From contig NC_073693.1 in NCBI RefSeq assembly GCF_029784155.1, positions 140,729,988-140,793,987 on the forward strand: DNA of 64,000 nucleotides, given 5' to 3'. A program made the position numbers and the translations under genes. This DNA is from Uranotaenia lowii (taxonomy: Eukaryota; Arthropoda; Insecta; Diptera; Culicidae). Below are positions 10,901 to 23,999 of this stretch, piece by piece (position 1 is the stretch's first letter; the number at the start of each line of letters is the position of its first letter). Below the pieces are notes generated by a model. That model saw only the letters and a list, made by a program, of their open reading frames with translations. It was not told the origin of the DNA and did no database searches.

Positions 10901-13900
10901 TTACAAAATTTACAAAATTTACAAAATTTACAAAATTTACAAAATTTACAAAATTTACAAAATTTACAAAATTTACAAAATTTACAAAATTTACAAAATT
11001 TACAAAATTGACAAAATTTACAAAATTTACAAAATTTACAAAATTTACAAAATTTACAAAATTTACAAAATTTACAAAATTTACAAAATTTACAAAATTT
11101 ACAAAATTTACAAAATTTACAAAAATTACAAAATTTACAAAATTTACAAAATTTACAAAATTTACAAAATTTACAAAATTTACAAAATTTACAAAATTTA
11201 CAAAATTTACAAAATTTACAAAACTTACAAAACTTACAAAATTTACAAAATTTACAAAATTTACAAAATTTACCAAATTTACAAAATTTACAAAATTTAC
11301 AAAATTTACAAAATTTACAAAATTTACAAAATTTACAAAATTTACAAAATTTACAAAATTTACAAAATTTACAAAATTTACAAAATTTACAAAATTTACA
11401 AAATTTACAAAATTTACAAAATTTACAAAATTTACAAAATTTACAAAATTTACAAAATTTACAAAATTTACAAAATTTACAAAATTTACAAAATTTACAA
11501 AATTTACAAAATTTACAAAATTTACAAAATTTACAAAATTTACAAAATTTACAAAATTTAGAAAATTTACAAAATTTACAAAATTTACAAAATTTACAAA
11601 ATTTACAAAATTTATAAAATTTACAAAATTTACAAAATTTACAAAATTTACAAAATTTACAAAATTTACAAAATTTACAAAATTTACAAAATTTACAAAA
11701 TTTACAAAATTTACAAAATTTACAAAATTTACAAAATTTACAAAATTTACAAAATTTACAAAATTTACAAAATTTACAAAATTTACAAAATTTACAAAAT
11801 CTACAAAATTTACAAAATTTACAAAATTTACAAAATCTTCAAAATTTACAAAATTTACAAAATTTACAAAATTTACAATTTACAAAATTTACAAAATTTA
11901 CAAAATTTACAAAATTTACAAAATTTACAAAATTTACAAAATTTACAAAATTTACAAAATTTACAAAATTTACAAAATTTACAAAATTTACAAAATTTAC
12001 AAAATTTACAAAATTTACAAAATTTACAAAATTTACAAAATTTACAAAATTTACAAAATTTAAAAAATTTACAAAATTTACAAAATTTACAAAATTTACA
12101 AAATTTACAAAATTTACAAAATTTACAAAATTTACAAAATTTACAAAATTTACAAAATTTACAAAATTTACAAAATTTACAAAATTTACAAAATTTACAA
12201 AATTTACAAAATTTATTAAATTTACAAAATTTACAAAATTTACAAAATTTACAAAATTTACAAAATTTACAAAATTTACAAAATTTACAAAATTTACAAA
12301 ATTTACAAAATTTACAAAATTTACAAAATTTACAAAATTTACAAAATTTACAAAATTTACAAAATATACAAAATTTACAAAATTTACAAAATTTACAAAA
12401 TTTACAAAATTTACAAAATTTACAAAATTTACAAAATTTACAAAATTTACAAAATTTACAAAATTTACAAAATTTACAAAATTTACAAAATTTACAAAAT
12501 TTACAAAATTTACAAAATTTACAAAATTTACAAAATTTACAAAATTTACAAAATTTACAAAATTTACAAAATTTACAAAATTTACAAAATTTACAAAATT
12601 TACAAAATTTACAAAATTTACAAAATTTACAAAATTTACAAAATTTACAAAATTTACAAAATTTACAAAATTTACAAAATTTACAAAATTTACAAAATTT
12701 ACAAAATTTACAAAATTTACAAAATTTACAAAATTTACAAAATTTACAAAATTTACAAAATTTACAAAATTTACAAAATTTACAAAATTTACAAAATTTA
12801 CAAAATTTACAAAATTTACAAAATTTACAAAATTTACAAAATTTACAAAATTTACAAAATTTACAAAATTTACAAAATTTACAAAATTTACAAAATTTAC
12901 AAAATTTACAAAATTTACAAAATTTACAAAATTTACAAAATTTACAAAATTTACAAAATTTACAAAATTTACAAAATTTACAAAATTTACAAAATTTACA
13001 AAATTTTCAAAATTTAAAAAATTAATAAAATTTACAAAATTTACAAAATTTACAAAATTTACAAAATTTACAAAATTTACAAAATTTACAAAATTTACAA
13101 AATTTACAAAATTTACAAAATTTACAAAATTTACCAAATTTACAAAATTTACCAAATTTACAAAATTTACAAAATTTACAAAATTTACAAAATTTACAAA
13201 ATTTACAAAATTTACAAAATTTACAAAATTTACAAAATTTACAAAATTTACAAAATTGACAAAATTTACAAAATTTACAAAATTTACAAAATTTACAAAA
13301 TTTACAAAATTTACAAAATTTACAAAATTTACAAAATTTACAAAATTTACAAAATTTACAAAATTTACAAAATTTACAAAATTTACAAAATTTACAAAAT
13401 TTACAAAATTTACAAAATTTACAAAATTTACAAAATTTACAAAATTTACAAAATTTACAAAATTTACAAAATTTACAAAATTTACAAAATTTACAAAATT
13501 TACAAAATTTACAAAATTTACAAAATTTACAAAATTTACAAAATTTACAAAATTTACAAAATTTACAAAATTTACAAAATTTACAAAATTTACAAAATTT
13601 ACAAAATTTACAAAATTTACAAAATTTACAAAATTTACAAAATTTACAAAATTTACAAAATTTACAAAATTTACAAAATTTACAAAATTTACAAAATTTA
13701 CAAAATTTACAAAATTTACAAAATTTACAAAATTTTCAAAATTTACAAAATTTACAAAATTTACAAAATTTACAAAATTCACAAAATTTACAAAATTTAC
13801 AAAATTTACAAAATTGACAAAATTTACAAAATTTACAAAATTTACAAAATTTACAAAATTTACAAAATTTACAAAATTTACAAAATTTACAAAATTTACA

Positions 13901-15346
13901 AAATTTACAAAATTTACAAAATTTACAAAATTTACAAAATTTACAAAATTTACAAAATTTACAAAATTTACAAAATTTACAAAATTTACAAAATTTACAA
14001 AATTTACAAAATTTACAAAATTTACAAAATTTACAAAATTTACAAAATTTACAAAATTTACAAAATTTACAAAATTTACAAAATTTACAAAATTTACAAA
14101 ATTTACAAAATTTACAAAATTTACAAAATTTACAAAATTTACAAAATTTACAAAATTTACAAAATTTACAAAATTTACAAAATTTACAAAATTTACAAAA
14201 TTTACAAAATTTACAAAATTTACAAAATTTACAAAATTTACAAAATTTACAAAATTTACAAAATTTACAAAATTTAAAAATTTACAAAATTTACAAAATT
14301 TACAAAATTGACAAAATTTACAAAATTTACAAAATTTACAAAATTTACAAAATTTACAAAATTTACAAAATTTACAAAATTTACAAAATTTACAAAATTT
14401 ACAAAATTTACAAAATTTAAGAAATTTACAAAATTTACAAAATTTACAAAATTTACAAAATTTACAAAATTTACGAAATTTATAAAATTTACAAAATTTA
14501 CAAAATTTACAAAATTTACAAAATTTACAAAATTTACAAAATTTACAAAATTCACAAAATTTACAAAATTTACAAAATTTACAAAATTTACAAAATTTAC
14601 AAAATTTACAAAATTTACAAAATTTACAAAATTTACAAAATTCACAAAATTTACAAAATTTACAAAATTTACTAAATTTACAAAATTTACAAAATTTACA
14701 AAATTTACAAAATTTATAAAATTTACAAAATTTACAAAATTTACAAAATTTACAAAATTTACAAAATTTACAAAATTTACAAAATTTACAAAATTTACAA
14801 AATTTACAAAATTTACAAAATTTACAAAATTGACAAAATTGACAAAATTGACAAAATTGACAGAATTGACAAAATTTACAAAATTTACAAAATTGACAAA
14901 ATTGACAAAATTGACAAAATCGACAAAATGGACAAAATTGACAAAATTGACAAAATTGACAAAATTGACAAGATTGACAAAATTGACAAAATTGACAAAA
15001 TTGACAAAATTGACAAAATTGACAAAATTGACAAAATTGACAAAATTGACAAAATTGACAAAATTGACTTAATTGACAAAATTGAGAAAAATTGATATAA
15101 TTTGCAAATCTGACAAAACGGACAAAATTGAAAAAAAAACTAACGAAATTAGCAAAAATTTGATAAAATTTACTGAGAAAAATTATGAAGCTAACAAAAC
15201 TGTCCAAGTTGACAAAATTGAGCATATTGAAATATTGACAAAATTTACAGAATTGATAAAATTTACATTTAAATTAATAAAATTGACAAAATTGAAAAAG
15301 AAAGACAGAATTGACCAAACTGACAAAAATGACAAAATTTCAAATA
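7968..15346. repeat. 7.4-kb satellite of a 9-bp unit (TTTACAAAA)n with TTGACAAAA flanks
   Basis: The block is a near-continuous tandem array of a 9-bp unit, roughly 800 copies. The core (about 8440-14825) is almost pure TTTACAAAA. Both margins carry the variant TTGACAAAA (7970-8280 and 14829-15070) and are increasingly degenerate outward. A homogeneous core with decayed edges is what unequal exchange produces. Because 9 is a multiple of 3 and the unit has stops in only one of six frames, very long open frames arise (up to 1,128 codons, repeating FTK, NFV or KFC). I regard these as by-products of composition and not as genes. Confidence 0.97.
9592..10450 (+). repeat. duplicated segment inside the 9-bp satellite
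   Basis: A recognisable block of variant units beginning TTTCAACTATTTAAAAAATT occurs at 9631 and again at 10369, 738 bp apart (82 units). The variants just before it (TTCACAAAA, then TACAAAAATTAC) occur at 9594 and 10314, 720 bp apart. The difference of 18 bp is two extra units in the second copy. This is a higher-order duplication within the array. Confidence 0.85.
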
Positions 15347-16447
15347 TGGACATTTCAAATTTGTCAATTTTTTTTTAGTTTTCAAAGATAATACTTCCGA
15401 ATTTTGTTCCCTACGTTGCCGCATCGTATTTTACTCTAGCAATTGGAATTTTATGCAATTATTTCATCAATGTATTTGATTCCTTTACTTGAGAGGTTCA
15501 ATTATTTGAAACACATGGTCAGGCATCTTTTTTTTAAGTATTCTGAATTTTTATACTCCTTCCATTTTAAAGTTATGCTGTAACTCTAAAAGGAGTAAAT
15601 TGAGTGTGATTATAATATCATAGAAACGGAATCATACAAAATATTCCAGTATCAAGTCATTCAAAAATCTCCAATGAGTTGCGAATAATGATATTGATAT
15701 GAAACTTATGCTTATATTAAAATACTGTTATCCTATAAAAATCTTTGAATATTAATTTTTTAAATTCATTTTGGATTTACTGCGTTTTAAATTCCTTAAT
15801 CATAATTCAGAATTTTTACATCGTTTTTTGTTTATTATTTTGGGTCATATGCATCATAATATAATTTACAATCTGTATGAAAGGCTACAATCCATTGTCA
15901 AGTGTATTATTTAAATCGAGTTTATCTTTTTAAATTTTTCATCCCTTTGAATAGGATATGTCTTCGAAGTTTTCCACACTTTTTAGCATAGCTCAAAGCA
16001 AAAAATATAATAAAAATATTAGGAACAAATAAAAACTATCGAAAAAATCTTTTTGTTTTTGTGCTTAAATTGCCTAGTTAGAAACCAATTAAGTTATTCA
16101 TGGATTAAATAAGATTGAAAAGAACGTAGATGCTCAGAAATTTGAGCAAATACAAAGTTCATTTGCTCGTGCTGAATTTAGGCAAACAAGCGCAAAGTAT
16201 TCAGTGACAATTTTTCAATAAAAAAGCATCATGTAGAGGATGCGAGCAGTTCATTACATAGCTCAAATTTCTGAAATGTATCTAATATACAGTGCACAAT
16301 GTGCAAAAAAGTACATAAGCCACGAAGAAGTTTAATAAGTATCTTCCCTCCTACAAGAACAAAATCTAAAAAGAGATAAAGCAACCCCTAATTCCTCTAT
16401 GTTTTATAAAAAAAATCCACCAAAAAGCTAATTTAGACTTAAATTTT
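15347..16447. other. non-coding AT-rich region
   Basis: Follows the degenerate right margin of the satellite. I see no coding region, inverted repeat or tandem array of note. Confidence 0.5.
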
Positions 16448-18395
16448 GAACGAAAATAAACCAATCTTGTGTAATTTTCCTGAGGAAACGAGTAAGGCTG
16501 TTTGAGTCACAGCAAGCTTTGGAAAATGTTGGATATTTTTTCAAGAAATTGATCAAAGAATGTTTGAGGTACCCACACGCTTCAGAAAATGGAGTTACGG
16601 CTGTGTTTACCCTCAATATTTACATTTTTTAATAAATTCAAGTCAAAAGTATGTTCGGACTAGAAAGTTTTGAACCAAATGCGATCTTTCTTGTATGTAT
16701 GTTGGTAATCCACCATGGGTGCACGGATTCACCGCAGTTTTACCAAAGTATGAACACTTCTGCATTCTTCGTATTGAAAATTCAGCTTGTCTCTAATGCA
16801 GAATTTTCCACACCCGGCACCATGGCTTCGTGTTATCTGTTGTGGCTGTATGTAATTCGTGTCAATGTTGGTATTTATTTTGGAGGAATGTTTCAATCAC
16901 TTCCACAACCATTCAAAAATTTACAAAAATGTAATTTACAATTTTTATAGATTTTCATCAGGTATTCCGCATCCGTGTATATACCTGGGTAGTTGGCAGA
17001 TGATTGATCATTCTAAATATAGTTACATGAAAAAAGAAATTTCAAATACACTTAACATCTTACCGAGCAGCCCAAGTTTTTTTCCCATGCGACTGATCCA
17101 ACTTATTAAATTATGCTTCTTTTTAGCACTTTTGGCACTATTCCTCTTTCCACCTGCAACTAAATCATTTTTCATCACTTTTCACCAGACCGCTCTCTGA
17201 TCTCTCAGAACCAATCAGGCCCTTTTTCTTTTTCGCTTCTCAGCCTCTATTTCACTCACTTCTTTTCAAACCGCCATTTGCCCACATCACTTTTCTCTCG
17301 GTCGATTCGCGTTAAGATTTTTAGATCGCAGCAAGCCGGGTTTTCCATTACACTCTTTCTACTACCCTTTTTTAGCCCTCTCTGGCTGCCCTTCTACGCT
17401 ACGGGAGAAAAAAGCTTCGTCTTTCCCAGCTGCTCTAGGCATCCCCGCACTTTTTTTTCATTTCGAACGATTTTTCGGCTCAAACGGTTGAAATATCACT
17501 CCTCTTGTACTCATCTCTTAGCACATTAATCTTCTGCGACCATTTCTATAACCCATTATAACAAAAACAAAATTCGCAATAACCCACGCTCAACTGTATA
17601 CTGCTTTACAGAAACCTCGGCTATCAGCTAGCCAAACAAATTTTCTTCCTTTGCGCATGCGGCCTATCTTAGTAGGCTGCGCTACGCTGTGCATTTTTTT
17701 TTGCACCCGATGCTTTGCGACATAATTACTAAACATTATCAAAAAGTTCTGTAATACTCTCCCCACAACCACTAAAAACAGTTTCAAACATTTGCGTTTT
17801 TTTTTTGTCAAATCCGAATTCATTCAAGTCACTAAATTTTGCTTCGAGAACAATCAACCATTTTTCTCATAATTGCACTGCATCTGATGATGCTGGTTGA
17901 TTCAATTTATTTTTAGCACTTTTTGGTAAGATAGCAGTAAATTCTTCAACAAATCGCATCAAATACTCAAATTATGATTATTACTCACACGCTAATCACA
18001 TTACGCGTCACTCACGAAAATTTTCACAAATTTCGGACACATTAAATCGTATTGCTTTTCCTTCAAACTGACTGCAATCGCGAACGGAGCACGCAACAAA
18101 ATCAACTGTACCGGTCGGCGTCACGCACGCAACTGTTGAACCAAATGCGATCTTTCTTATGTATTTTTTCCGAAGAATCGAATGATGGCTGTTTGAGCCA
18201 CCGAGCCATACGCAAAATTGAGTTCTGGCTGATCAACGCTCAATTTTTCTATAATTTTCAAATGATTTAGAAATAAACATATCCATGTTCAAAAATTTTG
18301 AACCAAATGCAACCTAGCTTGTGCATTTTTTTTTTCTGAGGATGCCTTAGCAACCGCACGCTTCGGAAATTGAAGTTTTGGCTTAAAAGCCAAAT
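16448..18395 (+). repeat. diverged tandem repeat (about 160-220 bp unit), split by an insertion
   Basis: Units start with GAACCAAATGCGATCTTTCTT or a close variant and continue with a run of T, then a GAGGA-like motif, TGGCTGTTTGAG-CAC and an ACGCTTCGGAAA-like motif. Unit starts lie at 16448 (diverged), 16672, 18138 and 18298. The second unit is cut after its first 21 bases and resumes from 18138, so a 1.44-kb insert separates what was once a contiguous short array. No coding potential is seen. Confidence 0.65.
16693..18135 (-). mobile_element. 1.44-kb retroposed insert with 23-bp target duplication and CATA tail
   Basis: The insert is flanked by identical 23-bp direct repeats (16670-16692 and 18136-18158, starting TTGAACCAAATG). 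On the minus strand it ends GGATTACCAACATACATAC directly against the repeat, which is the layout of target-primed retrotransposition with a short CATA tail. Its minus-strand 5' end begins CAGTTGCGTGCGTGACG. No long frame or RT motif is visible, so it is either a non-coding retroelement or a retrocopy of an unrelated transcript. A stretch at 17050-17470 is strongly pyrimidine-rich on the + strand. Confidence 0.75.
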
Positions 18396-18578
18396 GCGGT
18401 TGCGTGCGGTTCGGGCTCATTATAATTTATGATAATTCAACCTGAGAATTGAAACATTACACATTCAGTGATTTTCAAAGTGGTCCCTACTGCCTCCTTG
18501 GAGGCGTTGAAAGCCAACAAGGGTACGGTGAAAGAGCCCAGGACTTCCAAATTTAGTTGTTTTTCTATACAAATTTGT

Positions 18579-18785
18579 TCAGTCAAGTCAGTCAAGTCAG
18601 TCAAGTCAGTCAAGTCAGTCAAGTCAGTCAAGTCAGTCAAGTCAGTCAAGTCAGTCAACTCAGTCAACTCAGTCAACTCAGTCAACTCAGTCAACTCAGT
18701 CAAGTCAGTCAAGTCAGTCAAGTCAGTCAAGTCAGTCAAGTCAGTCAAGTCAGTCAAGTCAGTCAGGTCAGTCAAGTCAGTCAAG
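18579..18785. repeat. second 9-bp satellite, (TCAAGTCAG)n, 23 units
   Basis: About 23 tandem copies of TCAGTCAAG/TCAAGTCAG, with a block of five units in the middle carrying TCAACTCAG. Open frames run through it on both strands (repeating SVK on +, LTD on -) and extend 100-180 bp into the flanks. This follows from a 9-bp unit without stops. The flanking residues match no domain that I recognise. Confidence 0.95.
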
Positions 18786-19721
18786 GCGTTTTTGGAAATT
18801 AATCTGGTGCTCTTTTTAAAGCCAAAAGTTTTGCCTAAAAAATTAATTTCCAGAAATTTGGCATCACGGATTGCAAAAATTTTCCACGCCCAACCGCCGT
18901 CGACTGATGGAAAGTTTGTCAAACGAGGGTTGATGTCCGTCAGTTTGCTATTTTCTGCCACCACTCAGTGATTTTGCATGATGGTTTAGTTAAATATAGG
19001 CCCAGATCGTCGACAGGCAGCAGGAGACCACCCACACGATCCTACTTATGGAACGAGACGGAAGCCAAGCGTTATCCTCGCCATCTCCATCGCCAGTTTT
19101 GCTATAGGAGATTTTCTGTTTTTTTTTCAACAGCAGCACGGACGTCTTTCGGGCCCATCGAAAACGGAAATGGAAATGGAAAGCGGAAACGTGTCAATTA
19201 GTCTCGGGGAGAAGCTTGCTTGTTTTTCCGACAAGACTTTTCGCTACATGGTACAAAGGATACGAGGCGACTATTAAAAGGACATTATTTGCGGAAAGCA
19301 TTCAAAGTAGGAAGTCACCATTATGGGTGCTTTTAAAGGGTACTCTACCAATATAGGTGTCAACAGGGTGAAACAGAAGCCGACTGGTTTCTAAAAGCTG
19401 TTCTACTTAAATTGCCTTATGTTTCACGGTCGGCTAGAGGAGCTGTTTAAGGGTTTTGACCTTGTTCTATCGGAGTATAGCAGAAGAAAAAGCTTCTAGA
19501 AGTTTTATGTATTGTTTTCCGTTTCTATCTCTGTCCCTAACTATCAATTTGTTTTTCAAGTTCGTCCTTGTAAACTTCTAACTGTAAACTTGTACTTATT
19601 GGATTTGTTATAAAAACGAATTACGCAACGAGACCAAAAAAGTAAGAGAGAGTACGATATTTTGGGCCACCTTTTTACTTTGCTTTATAAAAAAATAATG
19701 AAAATACAAGTGGTATGAATA
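18786..19721. other. non-coding region
   Basis: Mixed-composition sequence without a supported gene. A short purine-rich run (GAAAACGGAAATGGAAATGG and following) lies near 19160-19190. No inverted repeats were noticed. Confidence 0.45.
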
Positions 19722-20177
19722 ACGTTGCTAGAATTTTTCCAGCAAGTATCCGGGCCGGAAAAATCCAGGCTATTTTAATCCGGGCATTTGATTTCAAAAT
19801 TATCGACCACGAATCCGTGCAATATCCGGGCAAATTTGGTCAAATCCCAGGAATTACACAACACTAATAAAAAAAAACTTGAAAAAACATTTTTTAATCG
19901 TAACTCTTCAGAAGTTTTTAAATCTTTTTTTAGGCTTTCAAAGAACCACTCATGATCACTTTTATGAAACTTGCGCAAAAACTTTCGTTTTGGACGCATA
20001 AATAAGAAAATATTTGCCACATTTTTTTTTTGTTTTGGCAAATAAAGTGAACAAATCAAGCCAAAAACTGGGCATTTTTCCATGAAATCCGGGCAAACGA
20101 GCTGGACAGGATTTTTGTCAAATTTTCTATCAAATACACGGGAAAACCTGGGTAAAATCGGGCAATCTGGCAACCTT
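19722..20177 (-). mobile_element. MITE-like repeat with internal CCCGG/CGGGCA motifs, copy 1
   Basis: The reverse complement begins AAGGTTGCCAGATTGCCCG and ends near TTCTAGCAACGTT, so the ends are imperfect inverted repeats with a GGTTGCCAGA core, typical of hAT-type ends. Repeated CCCGGAT/CCCGGG words occur near both ends. It aligns along its length with 47277-47689, which lies in the opposite orientation. No 8-bp target duplication could be seen. The 132-codon minus frame inside is not conserved as protein in the other copy. Confidence 0.65.
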
Positions 20178-21053
20178 GGGCACTGATGAAATGATTTACA
20201 AGCTCGAACAAAAAAACTTCAGAAACATGTGTAAAATTTCCAGTGCTCTCTTTTAACACTAGAAGGACCGGCAAATTGAATACCTATTCGGACCGTGACC
20301 AGTTAAAATGACTGGTAAAGGGGAATTTTGTATTACATATTATTTTGAACTTTTTTCTTTTGATATTATTTTGTTACTTCTTCTATAATATTGTTGTTAT
20401 AAAATGGAAATATTTTCTCACCATGCGTGCGAATCACCTCATTTTGGTATTGATGACGAATGCGTGTATGTCATAAAATAATTATTTCAAATAATTTTCA
20501 AAAAATTAAAACACATGATCTATCTTATTAGAAAATCATGCTTAATGGTAATGAGTATGGAATATGGGTGCACGGTTTCACCTCAATTTTGTCGTAGTAG
20601 ATATTTTCTAGCACCCATCGCTCTGAATCGCTTATAAATTACAACTGATATTATAGGTTTCAAAGCATAGTTTTTATATAAGTAGAGAAATTAACAATGT
20701 GTGCAAGGATTCACCGCCATTCATCTAAAATCAATTTTTTGCATGTTTAAGGTAAAGAATAAAGGCTTTTATAGATTCAAAAGAAAATTTGTTTTCAATA
20801 CATAGTTTTCCACTATGGGTGCACAGATTCACCGCATTTTCATCATATTTTAAATTAAACCCATTTTGGAGGTTCTTGTTCAATATTCCTATAACCAAAA
20901 TTGTATTTCTACATATTTTCGTATTTCTGATTTTGTATCAAGTTTAGGATTCTTGATTTTCAGTTCGCATAATCATAAGAAATTAGGAATGGAAAGCTGC
21001 TTTGAAATCCTTGTTCGAATTCGGTTGGCATTTCATATCTAATTTGAATCATT

Positions 21054-21219
21054 GGGCTTATTCTGCGACTCGAGTGACGTGACTTAAGAAATTTCATATG
21101 GTTTTACTGGCTAGCCTCTTGTTGGTCTTCAGAGCTCATCAATACACAAATTTCTTTTCTGAAGCATTTTCTGGAGTCAGGACGAAGACGTGAAATTTCG
21201 TGAGTCGCAGAACAAGCCC
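21054..21219. mobile_element. 166-bp MITE with GGGCTTATTCTGCGACTC ends
   Basis: The 18-bp ends match as inverted repeats with one mismatch (21054-21071 and 21202-21219), and more complementarity follows (GTGACGTGA versus ACGAAATTTCACGTC). The same terminal sequence, with GGCCCTTATTCTGCG, bounds the 1.1-kb element at 52825-53965, so both belong to one family. No clear target duplication was found here. Confidence 0.75.
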
Positions 21220-21845
21220 TCATGTTTTTCGAAAATCAAAGAATTTAAATAATCAATATTTATTCTAACACAAAATTTAAACATTTAAAGCTTCTAAGTG
21301 GCGATCCAAAATTGAAAACCAGATTCTGATTCACCATTCGAAATTCACATTTGAAATCGGATTCACAAAACATATTAAAAATAAATAATTAAAATAATGA
21401 ATTAAGATTAAACCAGCACTATAGAATTTAAATGAATGTTTCATGAAAATAAAATCTGAAATTGAGATTTGGCAATCGTATTTTTGTACATTTCGGAAAT
21501 CGTAAAGAAATTCGGAAACAGATTCAAAGTTCAATTTTTGAATTCAGGCTTAGAATTCAAATTTAAAATTCATAAAAAGATTTAGCTTGTGAATGAGTTT
21601 TTCAATCAACATAAAATAGTCGAGAAATTCAACAGAACATAAACTTTAAAATTTGCTTTTCAATTCAATTTCCAAATTTCAAAGTTTCTAATCAGAATAA
21701 GTTTGCACACACAATTCAACTGAAAATCACAAATATATAGTAGAATTTGAGTTAACTTTCTAAGTTAACTTCTAATTTTTATTTTAAGAGGGATTAACCT
21801 TTAGCTTTCACTCTCTGCGTGTTAAAAAATTACATGATACTTATC

Positions 21846-22187
21846 TTAGATTTCATCGTACAATGCACATCTTTTTAGGTATGTCACTAGTTTGTCTTCA
21901 CTTTGTTTTTCGTTTTTAAGTATGGTTGCTAGTTCCTTTGATGGTAGTAAATCCTTTCTCTGTAGCGAGTATTTTCTGCAGTCTATCAGTAAATGCTCCA
22001 CGGTTATTAGAACACCACACGTGGAGCATATTGGTGTTTCTTTTCTTTCCAGGAGGTATTGATGTGTGATTCTCGTGTGTCCGCTCCTCAGACTAGTGAG
22101 AATTTTTTGCTCTTTCCATATAACTCGATCACTCCATTTTCCTGTCGTTGATTTGATTTCCCTCAGTTTCATGTTTTGTTCATGCAA
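21846..22187 (-). pseudogene. C-terminal fragment of a non-LTR retrotransposon ORF2 (RNase H / zinc-knuckle end)
   Basis: The 113-codon minus frame contains SLRSGHTRITHQYLLERK followed by CSTCGVLITVEHLLIDC, a C-X2-C-X7-H-X4-C knuckle. That pairing of a (L)RTGH/SGH motif with a CCHC knuckle is the signature of the C-terminus of non-LTR ORF2 proteins with an RNase H region (I, R1, Jockey groups). Only the last part is present, the copy being 5' truncated, and it ends with DEI and a stop at about 21846. It sits inside the TTAA-flanked region. The clade cannot be fixed from this piece. Confidence 0.8.
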
Positions 22188-22199
22188 AATATCCCAAAT

Positions 22200-23852
22200 T
22201 AAATTTAAAAAAAATCATCTACAAGATTTTTAGTATGAAACTGATTCTTTATGAAAAATATTTCCTGTTTAAGAAACATATACCTGATCTTCACCTAAAG
22301 AATCTGCATTTTTTTTTTAGTTTTTCGGTGTATTGTTTAAAATTATTAATATTGCAGCTTTTTTTAAAGCCAAATTTAAAACTAAAATCATTAATTGAGT
22401 TCAAGTTTGCATCAAGCAAATATGATTCGATTTTTTTTTATCTTTTACTGTTTTTTGGAAAATTTTATTTATTTTCATCAAAGGATAGAATCTTGGAATT
22501 CGCAAAAGAGTTAAGAAGATTGGGCTTGTTTGATTTGAGTATAGAATAAGTTTTTTTTTAAGAAATTGAAGGCTACTCTAAAAAGATTTAATCTTATGCT
22601 CAAACCAAATAACTTTGATCTACCAGACTTTTAAACAAATTCAAAAATTTTAACCGTCTATGAAAGCAAATTTCATATATTGTTTCTAGAGGTTTCATTA
22701 AAAAAAATTTAGCTCACTCCTTTAGGCTAAGGACCACTTTTCTACAGTTACCTTTTTAAGGTTTTATTAATGATACTTTACCATCCTTGTGGTCTTCTAT
22801 TAAGTTACAATTTCATACGGAAAATATCAATAAGTACTTAAAAATGAATAATCATATAGTTACAAACATAATTTGTTTTTAATTTTTTTTTATTCGCGTG
22901 TTGTTAGACAAAAAATCATAGAAAAAAACTTAGTCACCAAACCCCCCCCCCCCCCCCCCCCCCATGAGTCGGTTCTTCCTACGGCCCTGATGTGTTGTCA
23001 TTTATAAATCATTGTTTAAATTATTCCTTTTGAGTTTTCATAGACCATAAGTTGATGGTAAAATACTCTAGGAGACTTGCGATTGCGACACATAGGGTTA
23101 TTTTCTCTACCAAACAACTATCTCCATATTGTGGAGTTTGGCTTCATGAAGTAAGAAATTGAAAAATTCCTTGAATGGTATTTTAAAATTTTGCCCTTTT
23201 GAATTTGTTAGCCGAGATTATGAGCTTCTAGCAAGAGCCATCTCGAATGCTCGGGGCGTTGCGCAGTGGTTTGACACGCAAATAGATGTTAGAATGTAAA
23301 CCTTGCTAAAATATTTTTTTAAATTCGACTCACATCTAATATTTTAAGGCATAATTGGAAAGAAAACGATGTTTTCCTGAACTTCCAATTTCTGTTTCCA
23401 AGAAAAAAAAATAGAACAAAAATCCAAAAAATTCAATCTGAGCATATGGTTCCCAAGCAATAGAAAACGATTCCAAAATTCAATTATGTATTTTATATAC
23501 TAAAGCCATAAATTGCCATCGATTAAGAAAAACATCTTAAGTCTTATGAGTTGCTTAATTTCACTAAGTATTTTTTTTTTTCAAACCACTGTGTTCTGTA
23601 GGAGACAACGTGGCATTTGCTCGGCAGACTGCAATGCAAATGCTGTTCGCACGCATACCAATGTACCTTCGATTTATGGTTCCCAAATAGCGATTTTTGC
23701 ATTTTAAATGCTTGGATATGACTTTTCTTCAGTCGAATCATTTATGTTCTCCAACTTATTTCGAAGCTTAAGTTGATAAAAACGGTCTTATCATACAACC
23801 CAATTAGTATGAAACTGTTATCTTATTTTAATCGCCGCTGGGCTATATTCTT
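22200..23852. other. non-coding region with a 22-base poly-C run
   Basis: No gene is supported. There is an uninterrupted run of C from 22942 to 22963. Near 23256-23275 a stretch reading TTGCGCAGTGGTTTGAC resembles a tRNA A box, but no B box follows, so a SINE call is not justified. Confidence 0.45.
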
Positions 23853-23999
23853 ATTTAATTTTTGGCATTTTCACCAACTATTCAATTTCTTCTACCCAAA
23901 GCGCTCTAGCTTTGATCTTTCCAACTATAATACTTTCATGTTCTTTCTAAAAATTCTACCTTGAATTTTCACAACTCGCCGAAATGCCAAAAATTAAAT
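23853..23999. mobile_element. 147-bp MITE with perfect 18-bp terminal inverted repeats
   Basis: The ends ATTTAATTTTTGGCATTT (23853-23870) and its exact complement (23982-23999) bound a non-coding interior containing CTAGCTTTGATCTTTCCA and CATGTTCTTTCTAAA. The same interior and flank (CCCAGCGGCGATTAAAATAAG, read in reverse) occur in the inverted-repeat cluster at 41216-42115, which proves a family. Confidence 0.85.

Noticed and set aside
8390..15225. Open frames of up to 1,128 codons on both strands in the 9-bp satellite
   Set aside because: The unit has stops in only one of six frames and 9 is divisible by 3, so long frames are automatic. No start context, domain or flanking coding sequence supports a protein.
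7968..18785. CRISPR array
   Set aside because: The repeats are contiguous with no spacers, in a eukaryotic sequence.
19775..20173. 132-codon minus frame
   Set aside because: It lies within a MITE-like repeat and the second copy at 47277 does not preserve the frame.
23256..23275. SINE from a tRNA A box-like word
   Set aside because: No B box follows at the right distance and no tail or duplication is seen.
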